NCBI RefSeq assembly: GCF_017643905.1
Contig: NZ_JAEPMO010000033.1
Coordinates: 1 to 32,703 of the forward strand
Source: Marivita sp.
Lineage (GTDB): Bacteria > Pseudomonadota > Alphaproteobacteria > Rhodobacterales > Rhodobacteraceae
Length of the DNA stretch: 32,703 nt
Reading direction: 5' to 3'
Shown here: one piece after another, positions 23,419-32,703 of the stretch
How the letters are laid out: each line of letters opens with the position of its first letter
Numbering within the stretch: the first letter of the stretch is position 1
Notes under the pieces: model-generated
Seen by the model: the letters and a program-made list of their open reading frames with translations, nothing else
Databases searched by the model: none
What the model was told of the DNA's origin: nothing
Position numbers and translations under genes: made by a program

Positions 23419-24861
23419 TCAGTTGACAAGGGTCGCCGCAGCCGCCGCAGCCGCTCCTTCGATCCCGAAGAGGTTGACAACACCCACCACCATGATCACG
23501 GCGCTGGCCATCAGCATGCCCCAAAGCACCGGCGATCCGCTCTTGTCGAGCGCGTCATCCCGCTCCTGACCGAAATACATGTAGAAAACGATCCGCAGGT
23601 AGTAGAACGCGCCGATCACCGACGCGATCACACCCGCAATCGCCAGCCACGCCAGACCCGCTTCATAAGCAGCCCGCAGCACGTAAAGCTTGCCGAAGAA
23701 GCCGACGAGCGGCGGCACACCCGCAAGGCTGAAGAGCAGCACCAGCATCGCCAGCGCCTTGCCCGGCTCACGCTTGGAATACATGTTCAGTGCGCCGATA
23801 CTGGACACCGGCTGACCATCGCGATGCATCGACAGGATGAACGCGAAGGTCCCTATGTTCATGGTGACGTAGATCGCCATGTAGATCAGCATCGCCTGCA
23901 CGCCGAACGCCGTGCCTGCCGCCAGACCCATCAGGGCATAGCCCATATGCGCGATGGACGAGAACGCCATCAGACGTTTGATGTCGGTCTGGCCGATGGC
24001 GGCAATCGCGCCAAGGAACATCGACAGCACGGACAGAAGCGCGATCACCTGAGACCAGTCGCTGACGGCGGCGCCAAACGCGTCGTGCATGACACGGGCG
24101 AACAGACCCATTGCTGCAACTTTCGGTGCTGTGGCGAAGAAGGCCGTGACGGGCGTGGGCGAGCCTTCGTACCCATCCGGCGTCCACATGTGGAACGGCA
24201 CCGCCGAGACCTTGAACGCAAGGCCCGAGATCAGGAACACCAGACCAAACAGAAGGCCCAACGACAGGTCGCCATGGACTGCCGTCTGGATAATACCCGA
24301 GAAAAGCGTGGTGCCCGAGTAGCCATAGACCAGCGACGCACCGTAAAGCAGCAGACCCGAGGACAGCGCACCCAGCACGAAATACTTGAGACCCGCCTCG
24401 GTGGATTTCAGGCTGTCCCGCCGCAAGGACGCAACCACATAAAGCGCCAGCGACTGCAGTTCGAGGCCCATGTAAAGAGCCATCAGGTCGCCCGCGGAGA
24501 CCATCATCATCATGCCAACGACCGCCAGCGCGATCAGCAGCGGATATTCGAACCGCAGGAGCCCGCGACGGGTCATGTAGGCTTCGGACATCAGCAGCAC
24601 GGCGGCGGCCGAGACAAGGATCACGATCTTCGCGAACCGCGCGAACCCGTCATCGACGAACATGCCGTTGAAGGCAACATTCGTCCCTGCCCCGTTCAGC
24701 CCGATCCAGACCGCAAGAGCAAGGAACAGACCGCTTGTCACCCAGACCAGCAGCGACGCAGCCCCGTCCTTGACGGTATAGACCGCGCCAAGAAGCGCCA
24801 GCATCGCGTAGATGGCCAGAATGATTTCCGGAAGGATGATACCTAGATCAGCCGAGAGCAT
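23419..24861 (-). CDS. nuoN: NADH-quinone oxidoreductase subunit N
   Basis: This 480-residue multi-pass membrane protein is an antiporter-like subunit of complex I, with about 14 helices. It shows the conserved lysine in the [23 protein letters not shown] segment and the [19 protein letters not shown] helix typical of NuoN. It forms part of the proton-pumping membrane arm. The gene is the last of the nuo operon, 12 bases after nuoM, with a GGGGGCGAGG ribosome-binding region before the ATG, and is followed by the terminator at 23363-23393. Confidence 0.96.
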   Translation of the reverse strand: MLSADLGIILPEIILAIYAMLALLGAVYTVKDGAASLLVWVTSGLFLALAVWIGLNGAGTNVAFNGMFVDDGFARFAKIVILVSAAAVLLMSEAYMTRRGLLRFEYPLLIALAVVGMMMMVSAGDLMALYMGLELQSLALYVVASLRRDSLKSTEAGLKYFVLGALSSGLLLYGASLVYGYSGTTLFSGIIQTAVHGDLSLGLLFGLVFLISGLAFKVSAVPFHMWTPDGYEGSPTPVTAFFATAPKVAAMGLFARVMHDAFGAAVSDWSQVIALLSVLSMFLGAIAAIGQTDIKRLMAFSSIAHMGYALMGLAAGTAFGVQAMLIYMAIYVTMNIGTFAFILSMHRDGQPVSSIGALNMYSKREPGKALAMLVLLFSLAGVPPLVGFFGKLYVLRAAYEAGLAWLAIAGVIASVIGAFYYLRIVFYMYFGQERDDALDKSGSPVLWGMLMASAVIMVVGVVNLFGIEGAAAAAAATLVN

Positions 24862-24873
24862 AGCCTCGCCCCC

Positions 24874-26418
24874 TTAATGGTTCACGGCGACTTGCGTGGC
24901 GGTCTCCGCCGCAGCAAGTGCAGTTTGGTAATTGGATACAAGCGCCTCCACCGACGGCCCGATCGTGTCGAGGATCGGGGCCGGATAGACACCAAAGAGG
25001 ATCGTCGCGATCACCAGCGGGGCAAAGATCGCCCGCTCGCGGCGCGTCATGTCGGTGATGGTCTTGAGGCTTTCCTTGATCAGGTCGCCCATGACGACCC
25101 GACGATAGAGCCAGAGCGCATAAGCCGCTGACAGGATCACACCGGATGTGGCAACGGCCGCAATCCATGTGTTGACCTGGAAGATGCCCATCAGCGTCAG
25201 GAATTCCCCGATAAAGCCCGAGGTGCCCGGCAGTCCGACATTGGCCATGGTGAAAAGCATGAAGATCAGCGCGTAAGCCGGCATACGGTTCACCAGACCG
25301 CCATAGGCGTCGATGTCACGGGTGTGCATCCGGTCGTAGATCACGCCAACACACAGGAAGAGCGCGCCCGAGATGAAGCCGTGGCTGATCATCTGGAAAA
25401 TCGCGCCGTCGATCCCCTGCTGGTTGCCCGCGAAGATGCCCATGGTGACATAGCCCATGTGCGCGACCGACGAATAGGCAATCAGCTTTTTCATGTCTTC
25501 CTGCACCAGCGCCACCAGCGAGGTGTAGACGATGGCAATGGCCGACATCCACAGCACCAGCGGCGTCAGAACGTCTGCCCCCACCGGGAACATCGGCAGC
25601 GAGAACCGCAGGAAGCCGTAGCCGCCCATCTTCAGCAGGATCGCCGCCAGAACAACCGAACCAGCTGTCGGCGCCTGAACGTGCGCATCAGGCAACCATG
25701 TGTGCACCGGCCACATCGGCATCTTGACGGCAAAGCTTGCAAAGAAAGCCAGGAACAGCAGCGTCTGCAAACCGCCCACGATCTGCACACCAAGGATCGA
25801 GAAGCTTTCCGACCCGAACTGGTGCACCAGCAATTGCTCGATATCAGTCGTGCCCGCGTCGGAGAACATCGCCACCATCGCGACCAGCATCAGCACCGAT
25901 CCGAGGAAGGTGTAGAGGAAAAACTTGAACGACGCGTATATGCGGTTCTTGCCGCCCCAAATGCCGATGATCAGGAACATCGGGATCAGGCCCGCCTCGA
26001 AGAACAGGTAGAACAGCACCAGATCGAGCGCCATGAACACGCCGAGCATGAGCGTTTCCAAAATCAGGAACGCGATCATGTATTCCTTGACGCGGTGGCT
26101 CACATCCCAACTTGCCGCAATGACCAGCGGCATCATGAACGTGGTCAGCATCACGAACAGAACCGAAATCCCGTCCACACCCATCTTGTACTGCAGGCCC
26201 AGCAACCATTCGCCCTGCTCGACCATTTGGAACCCGGTGTTCTGAGAGTCGAACTGCGCCAGAATGAACAGCGAGATCAGGAAGGTGGCCGAGGTCGCGA
26301 TCAGCGCCAGCCATTTGGCGTTCCGGTTCGCCGCCTCATCGTCCCCCCGCAGGAAGACCAGCAGGATCACCGCCGCCAAGGCTGGCAGGAACGTGACAAT
26401 GGAAAGAAGGTTATCCAT
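24874..26418 (-). CDS. nuoM: NADH-quinone oxidoreductase subunit M
   Basis: This 514-residue membrane protein is the antiporter-like subunit M, with the signature stretches [21 protein letters not shown] (conserved glutamate in helix 5), [24 protein letters not shown] (conserved lysine and proline-broken helix) and [18 protein letters not shown]. It is one of the proton channels of complex I. The start ATG overlaps the nuoL stop by one base (TGATG, 26416-26420). Length and motifs are normal. Confidence 0.96.
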   Translation of the reverse strand: MDNLLSIVTFLPALAAVILLVFLRGDDEAANRNAKWLALIATSATFLISLFILAQFDSQNTGFQMVEQGEWLLGLQYKMGVDGISVLFVMLTTFMMPLVIAASWDVSHRVKEYMIAFLILETLMLGVFMALDLVLFYLFFEAGLIPMFLIIGIWGGKNRIYASFKFFLYTFLGSVLMLVAMVAMFSDAGTTDIEQLLVHQFGSESFSILGVQIVGGLQTLLFLAFFASFAVKMPMWPVHTWLPDAHVQAPTAGSVVLAAILLKMGGYGFLRFSLPMFPVGADVLTPLVLWMSAIAIVYTSLVALVQEDMKKLIAYSSVAHMGYVTMGIFAGNQQGIDGAIFQMISHGFISGALFLCVGVIYDRMHTRDIDAYGGLVNRMPAYALIFMLFTMANVGLPGTSGFIGEFLTLMGIFQVNTWIAAVATSGVILSAAYALWLYRRVVMGDLIKESLKTITDMTRRERAIFAPLVIATILFGVYPAPILDTIGPSVEALVSNYQTALAAAETATQVAVNH

Positions 26419-28523
26419 CAGTGTGCTCCTCCGCTCAGCGTCATCCAGGTGACAAGGGCGGCAATGCCGATCACCATGTAGAAGGCATAGGTGAAGATGT
26501 ATCCGGACTGCGCCTTACCGGCGAGGCGGGTCAGCATCGGGATAAAACCCATGGCAACGCCGTTGATTGACCCGTCGATGACATTGCCATCGCCCCGCTT
26601 CCACAGCAGACGGCCCAGACCTTTGGCCGGCTGCACAAACAGGAAGTCGTAAATCTCGTCGAAATACCACTTGTTCAGCAGGAAGAGGTACAGCGGACGC
26701 TGGCTTTCGGCCAGACGCTTGGGCAGCTTCGGGTTCACGATATAGAACCAGTACGCGGTCCCCAGCCCCAGCAGCATCGCGATGAACGGGCTGACCTTGA
26801 CCCATTTCGGCACTTCATGCGCCTCGTTCAGGATGTCGTTGTCGGGACCGACATAGATCGCCCCCTCGCCCGGCTGACCGGCGAAGACATAGTGATGTTC
26901 GCCACCCTTGGCCTCTTCGCCGTGACCCGCGTCAGCCGCCGCCGTCTCACCGTGGCCGTCACCTTCGGCAGAGTGTTCCCCCGCCTCGGCATAGGGCACG
27001 CCGAAGAACTTGGCGACGCTGTCGGTGTGACCGAAGAAGCTGTTGTACCAGATGGCACCGGCAAAGACTGCTCCAAGGCTCAGAACACCCAACGGGATCA
27101 GCATGACCATCGGGCTTTCATGCGCGTGCTCATGCGTGTGCTTGTCGCCGCGCGGCTTGCCGTAGAACGTCAGGAACATCAGACGCCAGCTGTAGAAGCT
27201 GGTGAACAGCGCCGCGATGACCAGCATCCAGAAGGCATAGCCCATCGGACCCGCGGCATAGGCGCTTTCGATCACGGCATCCTTGGAGGCAAAGCCTGCA
27301 AAGCCGATCCAGCCCGTCAGCGGGATACCGACACCGGTGATCGCCAGGGTGCCGATCATCATCGCGCCGAAGGTATAGGGGATCTTCTTCCGCAGACCGC
27401 CATAGTTCCGCATGTCCTGCTCGTGATGCATCGCGTGGATGACCGAACCCGCGCCAAGGAACAGCATCGCCTTGAAGAACGCGTGTGTGAAGAGGTGGAA
27501 CATCGCCACCGAGTAAACGCCGACACCCGCCGCCACGAACATGTAACCCAGCTGCGAACAGGTCGAGTACGCGATCACGCGCTTGATGTCGTTCTGCACG
27601 AGGCCGACCGTGGCCGCGAAGAACGCGGTGGTAGCGCCAAGGAAGACGATGAAGAACTGCGCTTCGGGCGCGAATTCCATCAGCGGCGACATGCGGCAGA
27701 CAAGGTAAACGCCTGCCGTCACCATGGTTGCCGCGTGGATCAGGGCCGACACCGGGGTCGGGCCTTCCATCGCGTCCGGCAGCCAGGTGTGCAGGAGAAG
27801 CTGCGCCGATTTCCCCATCGCGCCGATGAAGAGCAGGAAGGCGATCAGGTTGGCCGCGTTCCATTCGGTCCAGAGGAAGGCCAACTGTGTCTCGGCCAGC
27901 GTCGGCGCGGCTGCAAAGATGTCGTCAAAGCGAATGCTGTCGACAAGGAAGAACAGCGCGAAGATGCCGAGCGCAAAGCCAAAGTCGCCAACACGGTTGA
28001 CCACGAAGGCCTTGATGGCTGCGGCATTGGCAGACGGCTTGCGATAGTAGAAGCCGATCAGCAGGTAGGACGCGACGCCCACGCCTTCCCAGCCAAAGAA
28101 CATCTGAACAAGGTTGTCCGATGTCACCAGCATGAGCATGGCGAAGGTGAAGAACGACAGGTAGGCAAAGAAGCGCGGCTTGTAGCTTTCGCCTTCTTTC
28201 CACTGTGGGTCGTGATCCATGTAGCCGAAGGAATAAAGGTGCACGAGCGCCGACACGGTGGTCACGACGATCAGCATCGTCGCTGTCAGTCGGTCCAGAC
28301 GGATCGCCCATTCGGTGCTGAGCGTGCCGGACTCGATCCAGCGCAGGATGTTGATGGTCTCGGTGACGCCGTCATGGGTCAGGAAGACAATCCACGACAG
28401 CACACAGGCAAAGAACAGAAGGCCCGTGGCCACCCATTGCGCGGCGGTCTCACCGATGAACTTCCAGCCAAAGCCACACAGAATGGCACCGACCAGCGGG
28501 GAAAACAGGATAAGCGTTTCCAT
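26418..28523 (-). CDS. nuoL: NADH-quinone oxidoreductase subunit L
   Basis: This 701-residue protein is the largest antiporter-like subunit, with [19 protein letters not shown] (conserved glutamate), [38 protein letters not shown] and [15 protein letters not shown]. The C-terminal part carries the helix that lies along the membrane arm. It is longer than the E. coli protein (613 residues); much of the excess is a hydrophilic insert with a first histidine-rich patch (KHTHEHAHE, residues 461-469) and a second acidic, histidine-rich loop at 517-544. It starts five bases after the nuoK stop and ends overlapping nuoM by one base. A 666-residue opposite-strand frame is a shadow. Confidence 0.96.
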   Translation of the reverse strand: METLILFSPLVGAILCGFGWKFIGETAAQWVATGLLFFACVLSWIVFLTHDGVTETINILRWIESGTLSTEWAIRLDRLTATMLIVVTTVSALVHLYSFGYMDHDPQWKEGESYKPRFFAYLSFFTFAMLMLVTSDNLVQMFFGWEGVGVASYLLIGFYYRKPSANAAAIKAFVVNRVGDFGFALGIFALFFLVDSIRFDDIFAAAPTLAETQLAFLWTEWNAANLIAFLLFIGAMGKSAQLLLHTWLPDAMEGPTPVSALIHAATMVTAGVYLVCRMSPLMEFAPEAQFFIVFLGATTAFFAATVGLVQNDIKRVIAYSTCSQLGYMFVAAGVGVYSVAMFHLFTHAFFKAMLFLGAGSVIHAMHHEQDMRNYGGLRKKIPYTFGAMMIGTLAITGVGIPLTGWIGFAGFASKDAVIESAYAAGPMGYAFWMLVIAALFTSFYSWRLMFLTFYGKPRGDKHTHEHAHESPMVMLIPLGVLSLGAVFAGAIWYNSFFGHTDSVAKFFGVPYAEAGEHSAEGDGHGETAAADAGHGEEAKGGEHHYVFAGQPGEGAIYVGPDNDILNEAHEVPKWVKVSPFIAMLLGLGTAYWFYIVNPKLPKRLAESQRPLYLFLLNKWYFDEIYDFLFVQPAKGLGRLLWKRGDGNVIDGSINGVAMGFIPMLTRLAGKAQSGYIFTYAFYMVIGIAALVTWMTLSGGAH

Positions 28524-28528
28524 GATCG

Positions 28529-28834
28529 TCAGCCCTTCATCACGTTGACGTCTTCAACCGCGATGGAGCCACGGTTGCGGAAGAAACAGACGAGGATGGC
28601 AAGGCCGATGGCCGCTTCGGCCGCCGCGACCGTGAGGACGAACAGGGTGAACACCTGCCCCACCAGATCGCCCAGGAAGCTCGAGAACGCGACAAGGTTG
28701 ATGTTCACCGCGAGAAGCATCAATTCGATGCTCATCAGCAGGATGATCACGTTCTTGCGGTTCAGGAACAGCCCGAAAACCCCGATCACGAACAGCACCG
28801 CTGCCACTGTCAGGTAATGCTCAAGTCCTATCAT
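28529..28834 (-). CDS. nuoK: NADH-quinone oxidoreductase subunit K
   Basis: This 101-residue protein has three membrane helices and the two conserved glutamates of NuoK, in [17 protein letters not shown] and [14 protein letters not shown], which lie on the proton path. The ATG at 28834 is preceded by GGAGG with six-base spacing; a GTG directly before it could also be read but is less likely. It is separated from nuoJ by 70 bases that contain no gene. Confidence 0.96.
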   Translation of the reverse strand: MIGLEHYLTVAAVLFVIGVFGLFLNRKNVIILLMSIELMLLAVNINLVAFSSFLGDLVGQVFTLFVLTVAAAEAAIGLAILVCFFRNRGSIAVEDVNVMKG

Positions 28835-28904
28835 CACGTCCCTCCGGGGTGTGCCCCGTCGTTTTCTTTGTCAATGCGCCCCAACCGGATCGGGGCTGCG
28901 TCAT

Positions 28905-29507
28905 TTACAGGCCCTGTCCGGGCTTCACGTCTTTCAGTTCCATCGCCTTGGCCGGATCGCGGTACATCTGCGCCAGCACGTTCTGGCGTTTGACGTCCGA
29001 GCGGTGGCGCAGCGTCAGCACGATCGCACCAATCATGGCGACCAGCAGGATCAGGCCTGCAAGCTGGAACAGTAGGAAATACTGATCATAAAGGATCAGG
29101 CCCAAAGCCTCGGTGTTGTGCCGGTCCACCGGCATAACCTGCGCCCGCAGCCCTTCGGCGGCGGCGTTCGATTCCCACGCGCCAAAGGCCAGCGCAAATT
29201 GCATCAGGATCACCACCCCGATAAGCAGCGCCAGCGGCATGTAGCGCGCCATTTCTGCCTTCAGTTCCACAAAATCCACGTCGAGCATCATCACGACGAA
29301 GAGGAACAGAACCGCCACAGCGCCGACGTAGACGATGACCAGCAGCATCGCCACAAACTCAGCGCCCAGAAGAACGAACAACCCGGCCGAAGACAGGAAG
29401 GCGAGGATCAGCCAAAGCACCGAATGCACCGGGTTGCGGCTCACCACGGTGAACAGCCCGCCCGCAATCGTGCTGAGGGCAAAGAGATAGAAGGCAAAGA
29501 CACTCAT
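28905..29507 (-). CDS. nuoJ: NADH-quinone oxidoreductase subunit J
   Basis: This 200-residue protein has five predicted membrane helices, including [27 protein letters not shown], the conserved NuoJ helix 3 whose pi-bulge region is linked to coupling of quinone reduction and proton transfer. The polar C-terminal tail ([28 protein letters not shown]) is typical for alphaproteobacteria. The start ATG overlaps the upstream CMD-like gene by four bases. Confidence 0.96.
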   Translation of the reverse strand: MSVFAFYLFALSTIAGGLFTVVSRNPVHSVLWLILAFLSSAGLFVLLGAEFVAMLLVIVYVGAVAVLFLFVVMMLDVDFVELKAEMARYMPLALLIGVVILMQFALAFGAWESNAAAEGLRAQVMPVDRHNTEALGLILYDQYFLLFQLAGLILLVAMIGAIVLTLRHRSDVKRQNVLAQMYRDPAKAMELKDVKPGQGL

Positions 29508-29914
29508 GTCTCGTCATCCTTTTTGTCGTCTTCCATCACCTCGCGGGCGAGTTCCATCGCGCGGGTCATGGCGGGGATACCGGCGAACATCGACATCTGG
29601 GCGATGGTCTCGGCAATTTCGTCTTTCGTGGCACCGGCCTCGGTGGCGTGGCGCACGGTCATGCGGAACGGCGTTTCCGCCTGTGCGCCCTGCATGGTCA
29701 TGCCCGCAATCGTCAGAAGCAGACGCGTCTTGGCGTCCAGACCTTCCTTGCTGATGCCCTTGCCGAACCACATCTCCATCGCGTCTTTCGGCATGGTCGG
29801 CCACATCTTTTCGAACCCCTTGGGGTCAAACGACGTGAGCGCAGGGTTGAAGGCACGCGCCATCTCCTGCGCCTGCTGCATCATCAACTCGAAAGGGGTT
29901 TTCTGATCACTCAT
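29504..29914 (-). CDS. Carboxymuconolactone decarboxylase-like protein within the nuo operon
   Basis: This 136-residue protein has the CMD-family helical core: [65 protein letters not shown]. The conserved histidine lies in [11 protein letters not shown]. It contains no cysteine at all, so it cannot be an AhpD-type peroxidase, which needs a CxxC pair. It is translationally coupled at both ends: ATGA overlap with nuoI at 29911-29914 and with nuoJ at 29504-29507. Extra reading frames within nuo clusters are known from Rhodobacter capsulatus, but I cannot say whether this one has a tested function. An assembly or regulatory role for complex I is inference from position. Confidence 0.88.
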   Translation of the reverse strand: MSDQKTPFELMMQQAQEMARAFNPALTSFDPKGFEKMWPTMPKDAMEMWFGKGISKEGLDAKTRLLLTIAGMTMQGAQAETPFRMTVRHATEAGATKDEIAETIAQMSMFAGIPAMTRAMELAREVMEDDKKDDET

Positions 29915-30405
29915 CGGTACGGCGCATCCAGTTCGAGGTTGCGCGCGATCTCGGCTTCCCAGCGGTCGCCGTTATCCAGAAGCTTGGCCTTGTCGTAATA
30001 CAGCTCTTCGCGGGTCTCGGTCGAAAACTCGAAATTCGGACCTTCGACAATCGCATCCACCGGGCAGGCCTCTTGGCAGAAGCCGCAATAGATGCACTTG
30101 GTCATGTCGATGTCATACCGCGTGGTGCGGCGCGAGCCATCGTCGCGGGGTTCCGCGTCAATGGTGATCGCCTGCGCCGGGCAAATCGCCTCGCAGAGTT
30201 TACAGGCGATGCAACGCTCTTCGCCATTCGGATAGCGGCGCAGCGCGTGTTCCCCCCGGAAGCGCGGGCTCAACGGCCCCTTTTCGTGCGGGTAGTTGAT
30301 CGTCGCCTTGGGGGCGAAGAAATACTTGAGGCCCAGCTTCATGCCGACCCAGAAATCCTGAAGAAGGAAATACTTGGCGGCGCGTCCGTAGTCGATCTGC
30401 GTCAT
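29911..30405 (-). CDS. nuoI: NADH-quinone oxidoreductase subunit I
   Basis: This 164-residue ferredoxin-like subunit has two CxxCxxCxxxCP motifs, [12 protein letters not shown] and [12 protein letters not shown], that bind the [4Fe-4S] clusters N6a and N6b on the path to quinone. The N-terminal [30 protein letters not shown] is an amphipathic membrane-contact helix typical of alphaproteobacteria and mitochondria (TYKY). I chose the ATG at 30405, which gives the normal length and has AAGGAG upstream; a longer frame to 30516 runs into nuoH. It lies 11 bases after nuoH. Confidence 0.96.
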   Translation of the reverse strand: MTQIDYGRAAKYFLLQDFWVGMKLGLKYFFAPKATINYPHEKGPLSPRFRGEHALRRYPNGEERCIACKLCEAICPAQAITIDAEPRDDGSRRTTRYDIDMTKCIYCGFCQEACPVDAIVEGPNFEFSTETREELYYDKAKLLDNGDRWEAEIARNLELDAPYR

Positions 30406-30416
30406 CTCAGCTCTCC

Positions 30417-31445
30417 TTAAACCCAGCGCGCAAATGCGCCCCAGAACCAGTCGAATTTCGCCGCGAAGGCCACGAACACAACCCACACAAGGCTGAACGG
30501 CAGGAACACTTTCCACCCCAGACGCATCAGCTGGTCATAGCGGTAGCGGGGCGTGATCGCCTTCACCATCGCGAAGAGGAAGAAGAAGAACGCCATCTTC
30601 GCCACCATCCACAGCGCCCCGTCCGGGATGCCCGGGATTGGCGACAGCCAGCCGCCGAAGAACAGCAGCGATGTCAGCGCGCACATCAGGAAGATCGCGA
30701 TGTATTCACCGGCCATGAACAGCAGGAACGGCGTGGACGAGTATTCCACCTGGTAGCCCGCAACGAGTTCGGATTCCGCTTCGGGAAGGTCGAAGGGCGG
30801 GCGGTTGGTTTCAGCCAAGGCACTGATAAAGAACAGGAATACCATCGGGAAATGCGGCAGCCAGTACCACGAGAAGAACCCGTAATCGCCGTCCTGCGCG
30901 CGCACGATGTCGCCGAAGTTCATTGACCCGGTGGAAATGATGATGCCGATGATGATTAGGCCCAACGACACTTCGTAGGAAATCATCTGCGCGGCAGACC
31001 GCAGCGAGCCAAGGAACGGATATTTCGAGTTCGACGCCCAACCGCCCATGATCACGCCGTAGACTTCGAGCGAGGACACGGCAAAGACGAACAGGATGGC
31101 CACGTTGATGTTGGACAACACCCATGTGTCGTTGAACGGGATCACCGCCCAGGCGACCATCGCCAACACAAAGCTGGTCATCGGGGCCAGCATGAACACC
31201 GGCTTGTCGGCACCCGCAGGCACGACCACTTCCTTGACGACGTATTTCAGCGCGTCCGCAACGGTTTGCAGCAGGCCGTAAGCGCCGACAACGTTCGGTC
31301 CGCGCCGCATCTGGACAGCCGCCCAGATTTTCCGGTCGCCATAGACGAGGAAGAGAAGACTGACCATTACGAAGCCCAGTACCGCAAGACACTGTGCGAC
31401 GATGATCACGCCGATCCCAAGGGGGGTGGTAAAGAAGTCAGCCAT
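30417..31445 (-). CDS. nuoH: NADH-quinone oxidoreductase subunit H
   Basis: This 342-residue membrane protein forms the quinone-binding chamber with NuoB and NuoD. It shows the family signatures [37 protein letters not shown] and [27 protein letters not shown], including the acidic loop that lines the quinone cavity. I chose the ATG at 31445 ([10 protein letters not shown]), with GAGG at good spacing; the frame stays open further upstream to 31478 but this overlaps the preceding lipoprotein gene. It follows that gene by seven bases. Confidence 0.96.
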   Translation of the reverse strand: MADFFTTPLGIGVIIVAQCLAVLGFVMVSLLFLVYGDRKIWAAVQMRRGPNVVGAYGLLQTVADALKYVVKEVVVPAGADKPVFMLAPMTSFVLAMVAWAVIPFNDTWVLSNINVAILFVFAVSSLEVYGVIMGGWASNSKYPFLGSLRSAAQMISYEVSLGLIIIGIIISTGSMNFGDIVRAQDGDYGFFSWYWLPHFPMVFLFFISALAETNRPPFDLPEAESELVAGYQVEYSSTPFLLFMAGEYIAIFLMCALTSLLFFGGWLSPIPGIPDGALWMVAKMAFFFFLFAMVKAITPRYRYDQLMRLGWKVFLPFSLVWVVFVAFAAKFDWFWGAFARWV

Positions 31446-31452
31446 CACGTCC

Positions 31453-31863
31453 TCAAACCATCGGTATTCCGTTTTCAACGCAGGAGGCGGTCACGACTTC
31501 GGCGTCGATGGTCCGCACCCCACGGGGCAGCGCCGGCGAGATGGTGTAAACCGCATCTCCTCGCCAGAGGCCAGCCTCTTCGTATACATTTGTGCGCAAA
31601 TGCCGCGCAAAACCGTAACCCCGGATCAGCGCGTATTGCGCAGCCGCGCATTCGGCATAATCCTCAACGTCCGACGCGCCCCGCGCACCGCGCATCGCCA
31701 CGTCGAACTTAACTAGATCCCCGTCGAGCAATGTGGTCTGCACACCCTGATACTCCGGCGCAAAGCGCGTCACCGAGGGTTGCGCGGCATCGCAGCCCGA
31801 CAAACCGCCTACCATCGCAAAAGCAACGGGTGTTATGACCGCCAAGTGGCGCACCCTGCTCAC
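31453..31863 (-). CDS. Small lipoprotein between nuoG and nuoH
   Basis: This 136-residue protein has a lipoprotein signal ([24 protein letters not shown]; lipobox LSGC, Cys24). The mature part has a beta-rich look ([43 protein letters not shown] ... [14 protein letters not shown]), with further cysteines at DYAECAA and [10 protein letters not shown] that could form a disulfide in the periplasm. It starts at GTG, overlapping the nuoG stop as GTGA (31860-31863), and ends seven bases before nuoH. I do not know a tested function. Being coupled to complex I genes, it may help the enzyme in the envelope, or simply ride in the operon. Confidence 0.8.
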   Translation of the reverse strand: MSRVRHLAVITPVAFAMVGGLSGCDAAQPSVTRFAPEYQGVQTTLLDGDLVKFDVAMRGARGASDVEDYAECAAAQYALIRGYGFARHLRTNVYEEAGLWRGDAVYTISPALPRGVRTIDAEVVTASCVENGIPMV

Positions 31864-32703
31864 TCCGCCGCGATCTTGGTGTCCTTGCGGGCTTTCACCC
31901 CCGCAGAGAGTTCCGCCATCAAACTGCTGGCGCGCGCGATCGGGTTAGTCAGGTAGAAATCCTGTATGACATTGCGGAAATCCGCGTTGCCCAGTTTGCC
32001 CGCCGGCTCCGCTTGCCATTCGTTTTCCGGCACTTGGTCGATCATCGCCAGATGCGGCACGTCCTTGACCAAAGCCTGACGCAGCTGCGCAAGGCTGTCG
32101 AAGGGCAGCGTTGCGCCCAGTTCAGCCGACAAGGCCCGCAGGATCGCCCAGTTTTCCTTGGCCTCACCCGGTGCAAACCCGGCGCGCAGCGCCAGTTGCG
32201 GCCGGCCTTCGGTGTTCACGAACAGACCCTGCTCTTCGGTATAGGCAGCAGCGAGAAGGATGATGTCGGCGCGATGCGCACCCCGGTCGCCGTGGCTGCC
32301 CTGATAGATCACAAACGGACCAGCCGCGATTTCGACCTCATCCGCGCCAAGGTTGTAGATCAACTCTGCGCCTTCAATGGCCTTGTCCATACCGCCTTCG
32401 GTGATGCACCCCACATCCATCGCACCCACGCGGGACGCGGCGGTGTGGAGCACCATGAATTTCGACTGACCCGCCTCAGCAGTCGCCATGGCTGTGCCCA
32501 GAACAGCCGCGCCATCGGCTTCGCGCAACGCGCCTTGCCCGATGATCATCACACCTGGCACGCCATGTTTGTCGGAATGATCCATCTCGGCCAGTTTGGC
32601 CAGCGCGTCGCGGCCCGTGCCAAGGTGGATGTAGTCATAGGTCAGATCGACCGGCTCTCCGATCAGCGCAACCTTGGCACCTGCGGCCCATGCCTTGCGG
32701 ATG
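31860..32703 (-). CDS. nuoG: NADH-quinone oxidoreductase subunit G, C-terminal part
   Basis: The gene continues beyond the right edge; about 280 C-terminal residues are seen. The frame is open from the edge ([30 protein letters not shown]) through [80 protein letters not shown], which is the molybdopterin-oxidoreductase-like domain of NuoG (Nqo3). The C-terminal segment [24 protein letters not shown] is typical of alphaproteobacterial and mitochondrial 75-kDa subunits. The N-terminal Fe-S clusters lie outside the window. The first internal ATG at 32585 is not the true start. Confidence 0.95.
   Translation of the reverse strand, partial: IRKAWAAGAKVALIGEPVDLTYDYIHLGTGRDALAKLAEMDHSDKHGVPGVMIIGQGALREADGAAVLGTAMATAEAGQSKFMVLHTAASRVGAMDVGCITEGGMDKAIEGAELIYNLGADEVEIAAGPFVIYQGSHGDRGAHRADIILLAAAYTEEQGLFVNTEGRPQLALRAGFAPGEAKENWAILRALSAELGATLPFDSLAQLRQALVKDVPHLAMIDQVPENEWQAEPAGKLGNADFRNVIQDFYLTNPIARASSLMAELSAGVKARKDTKIAAE

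Noticed and set aside
26817-28817. 666-residue plus-strand open frame opposite nuoL
   Set aside because: It lies over a clear NuoL gene, is very rich in His, Arg and Gln, and is a shadow of membrane-protein codons.
29504-29914. AhpD-type alkylhydroperoxidase
   Set aside because: The protein contains no cysteine, so the CxxC active site is missing.

Overview
The window is GC-rich, tightly packed bacterial chromosome and looks like a member of the Rhodobacterales (Roseobacter/Rhodobacter group, Alphaproteobacteria). Supporting signs are a DksA with a single cysteine in place of the four-cysteine zinc finger, a complex I (nuo) operon with an extra lipoprotein gene and an extra carboxymuconolactone-decarboxylase-like gene, the order nuoN-birA-coaX-rnj, a DUF2927 lipoprotein, and many 4-base ATGA gene overlaps. 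The assignment rests on protein and gene-order recognition only; there is no rRNA or tRNA gene in the window.

Left part (1-10.2 kb): accessory genes of the kind used to mature molybdenum hydroxylases are spread over the region: a molybdopterin-binding protein cut by the window edge, an XdhC/CoxI protein, a MoxR AAA+ ATPase and a CoxE-type VWA protein. Among them lie an FAD monooxygenase, dksA, an RNA methyltransferase, and a compact operon of a GNAT acetyltransferase, a DUF2927 lipoprotein and a 55-residue membrane protein. MoxR and the VWA protein, which normally work as a pair, are separated by about 3.5 kb bounded by two same-orientation copies of an unusual double-palindrome repeat.

Middle part (10.2-19.4 kb): single genes and short operons follow: DedA protein, OsmC peroxidase, M48 protease, an AlkC-type DNA glycosylase behind an SDR with a degenerate active site, a small unknown protein, release factor 3 (prfC) followed by three hairpins, a glycosyltransferase, and a RhlE-like DEAD-box helicase.

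Right part (19.4-32.7 kb, minus strand): the distal half of the complex I operon (nuoG end, lipoprotein, nuoH, nuoI, CMD-like gene, nuoJ, K, L, M, N) ends at a rho-independent terminator. It is followed by birA-coaX-rnj-gph, which make biotin ligase, pantothenate kinase, RNase J and phosphoglycolate phosphatase.

Most interesting points: (1) a three-copy repeat of two adjacent palindromes, each centred on or near GTCGAC, with compensating base changes between copies, always just after a stop codon; (2) the possible cassette between copies 1 and 2; (3) four GANTC (CcrM-type) sites within 39 bases upstream of the GNAT operon; (4) a duplicated ribosome-binding site plus start codon in dksA. No gene-free stretch reaches 300 bases; the largest gaps are 5642-5928 and 17667-17890.
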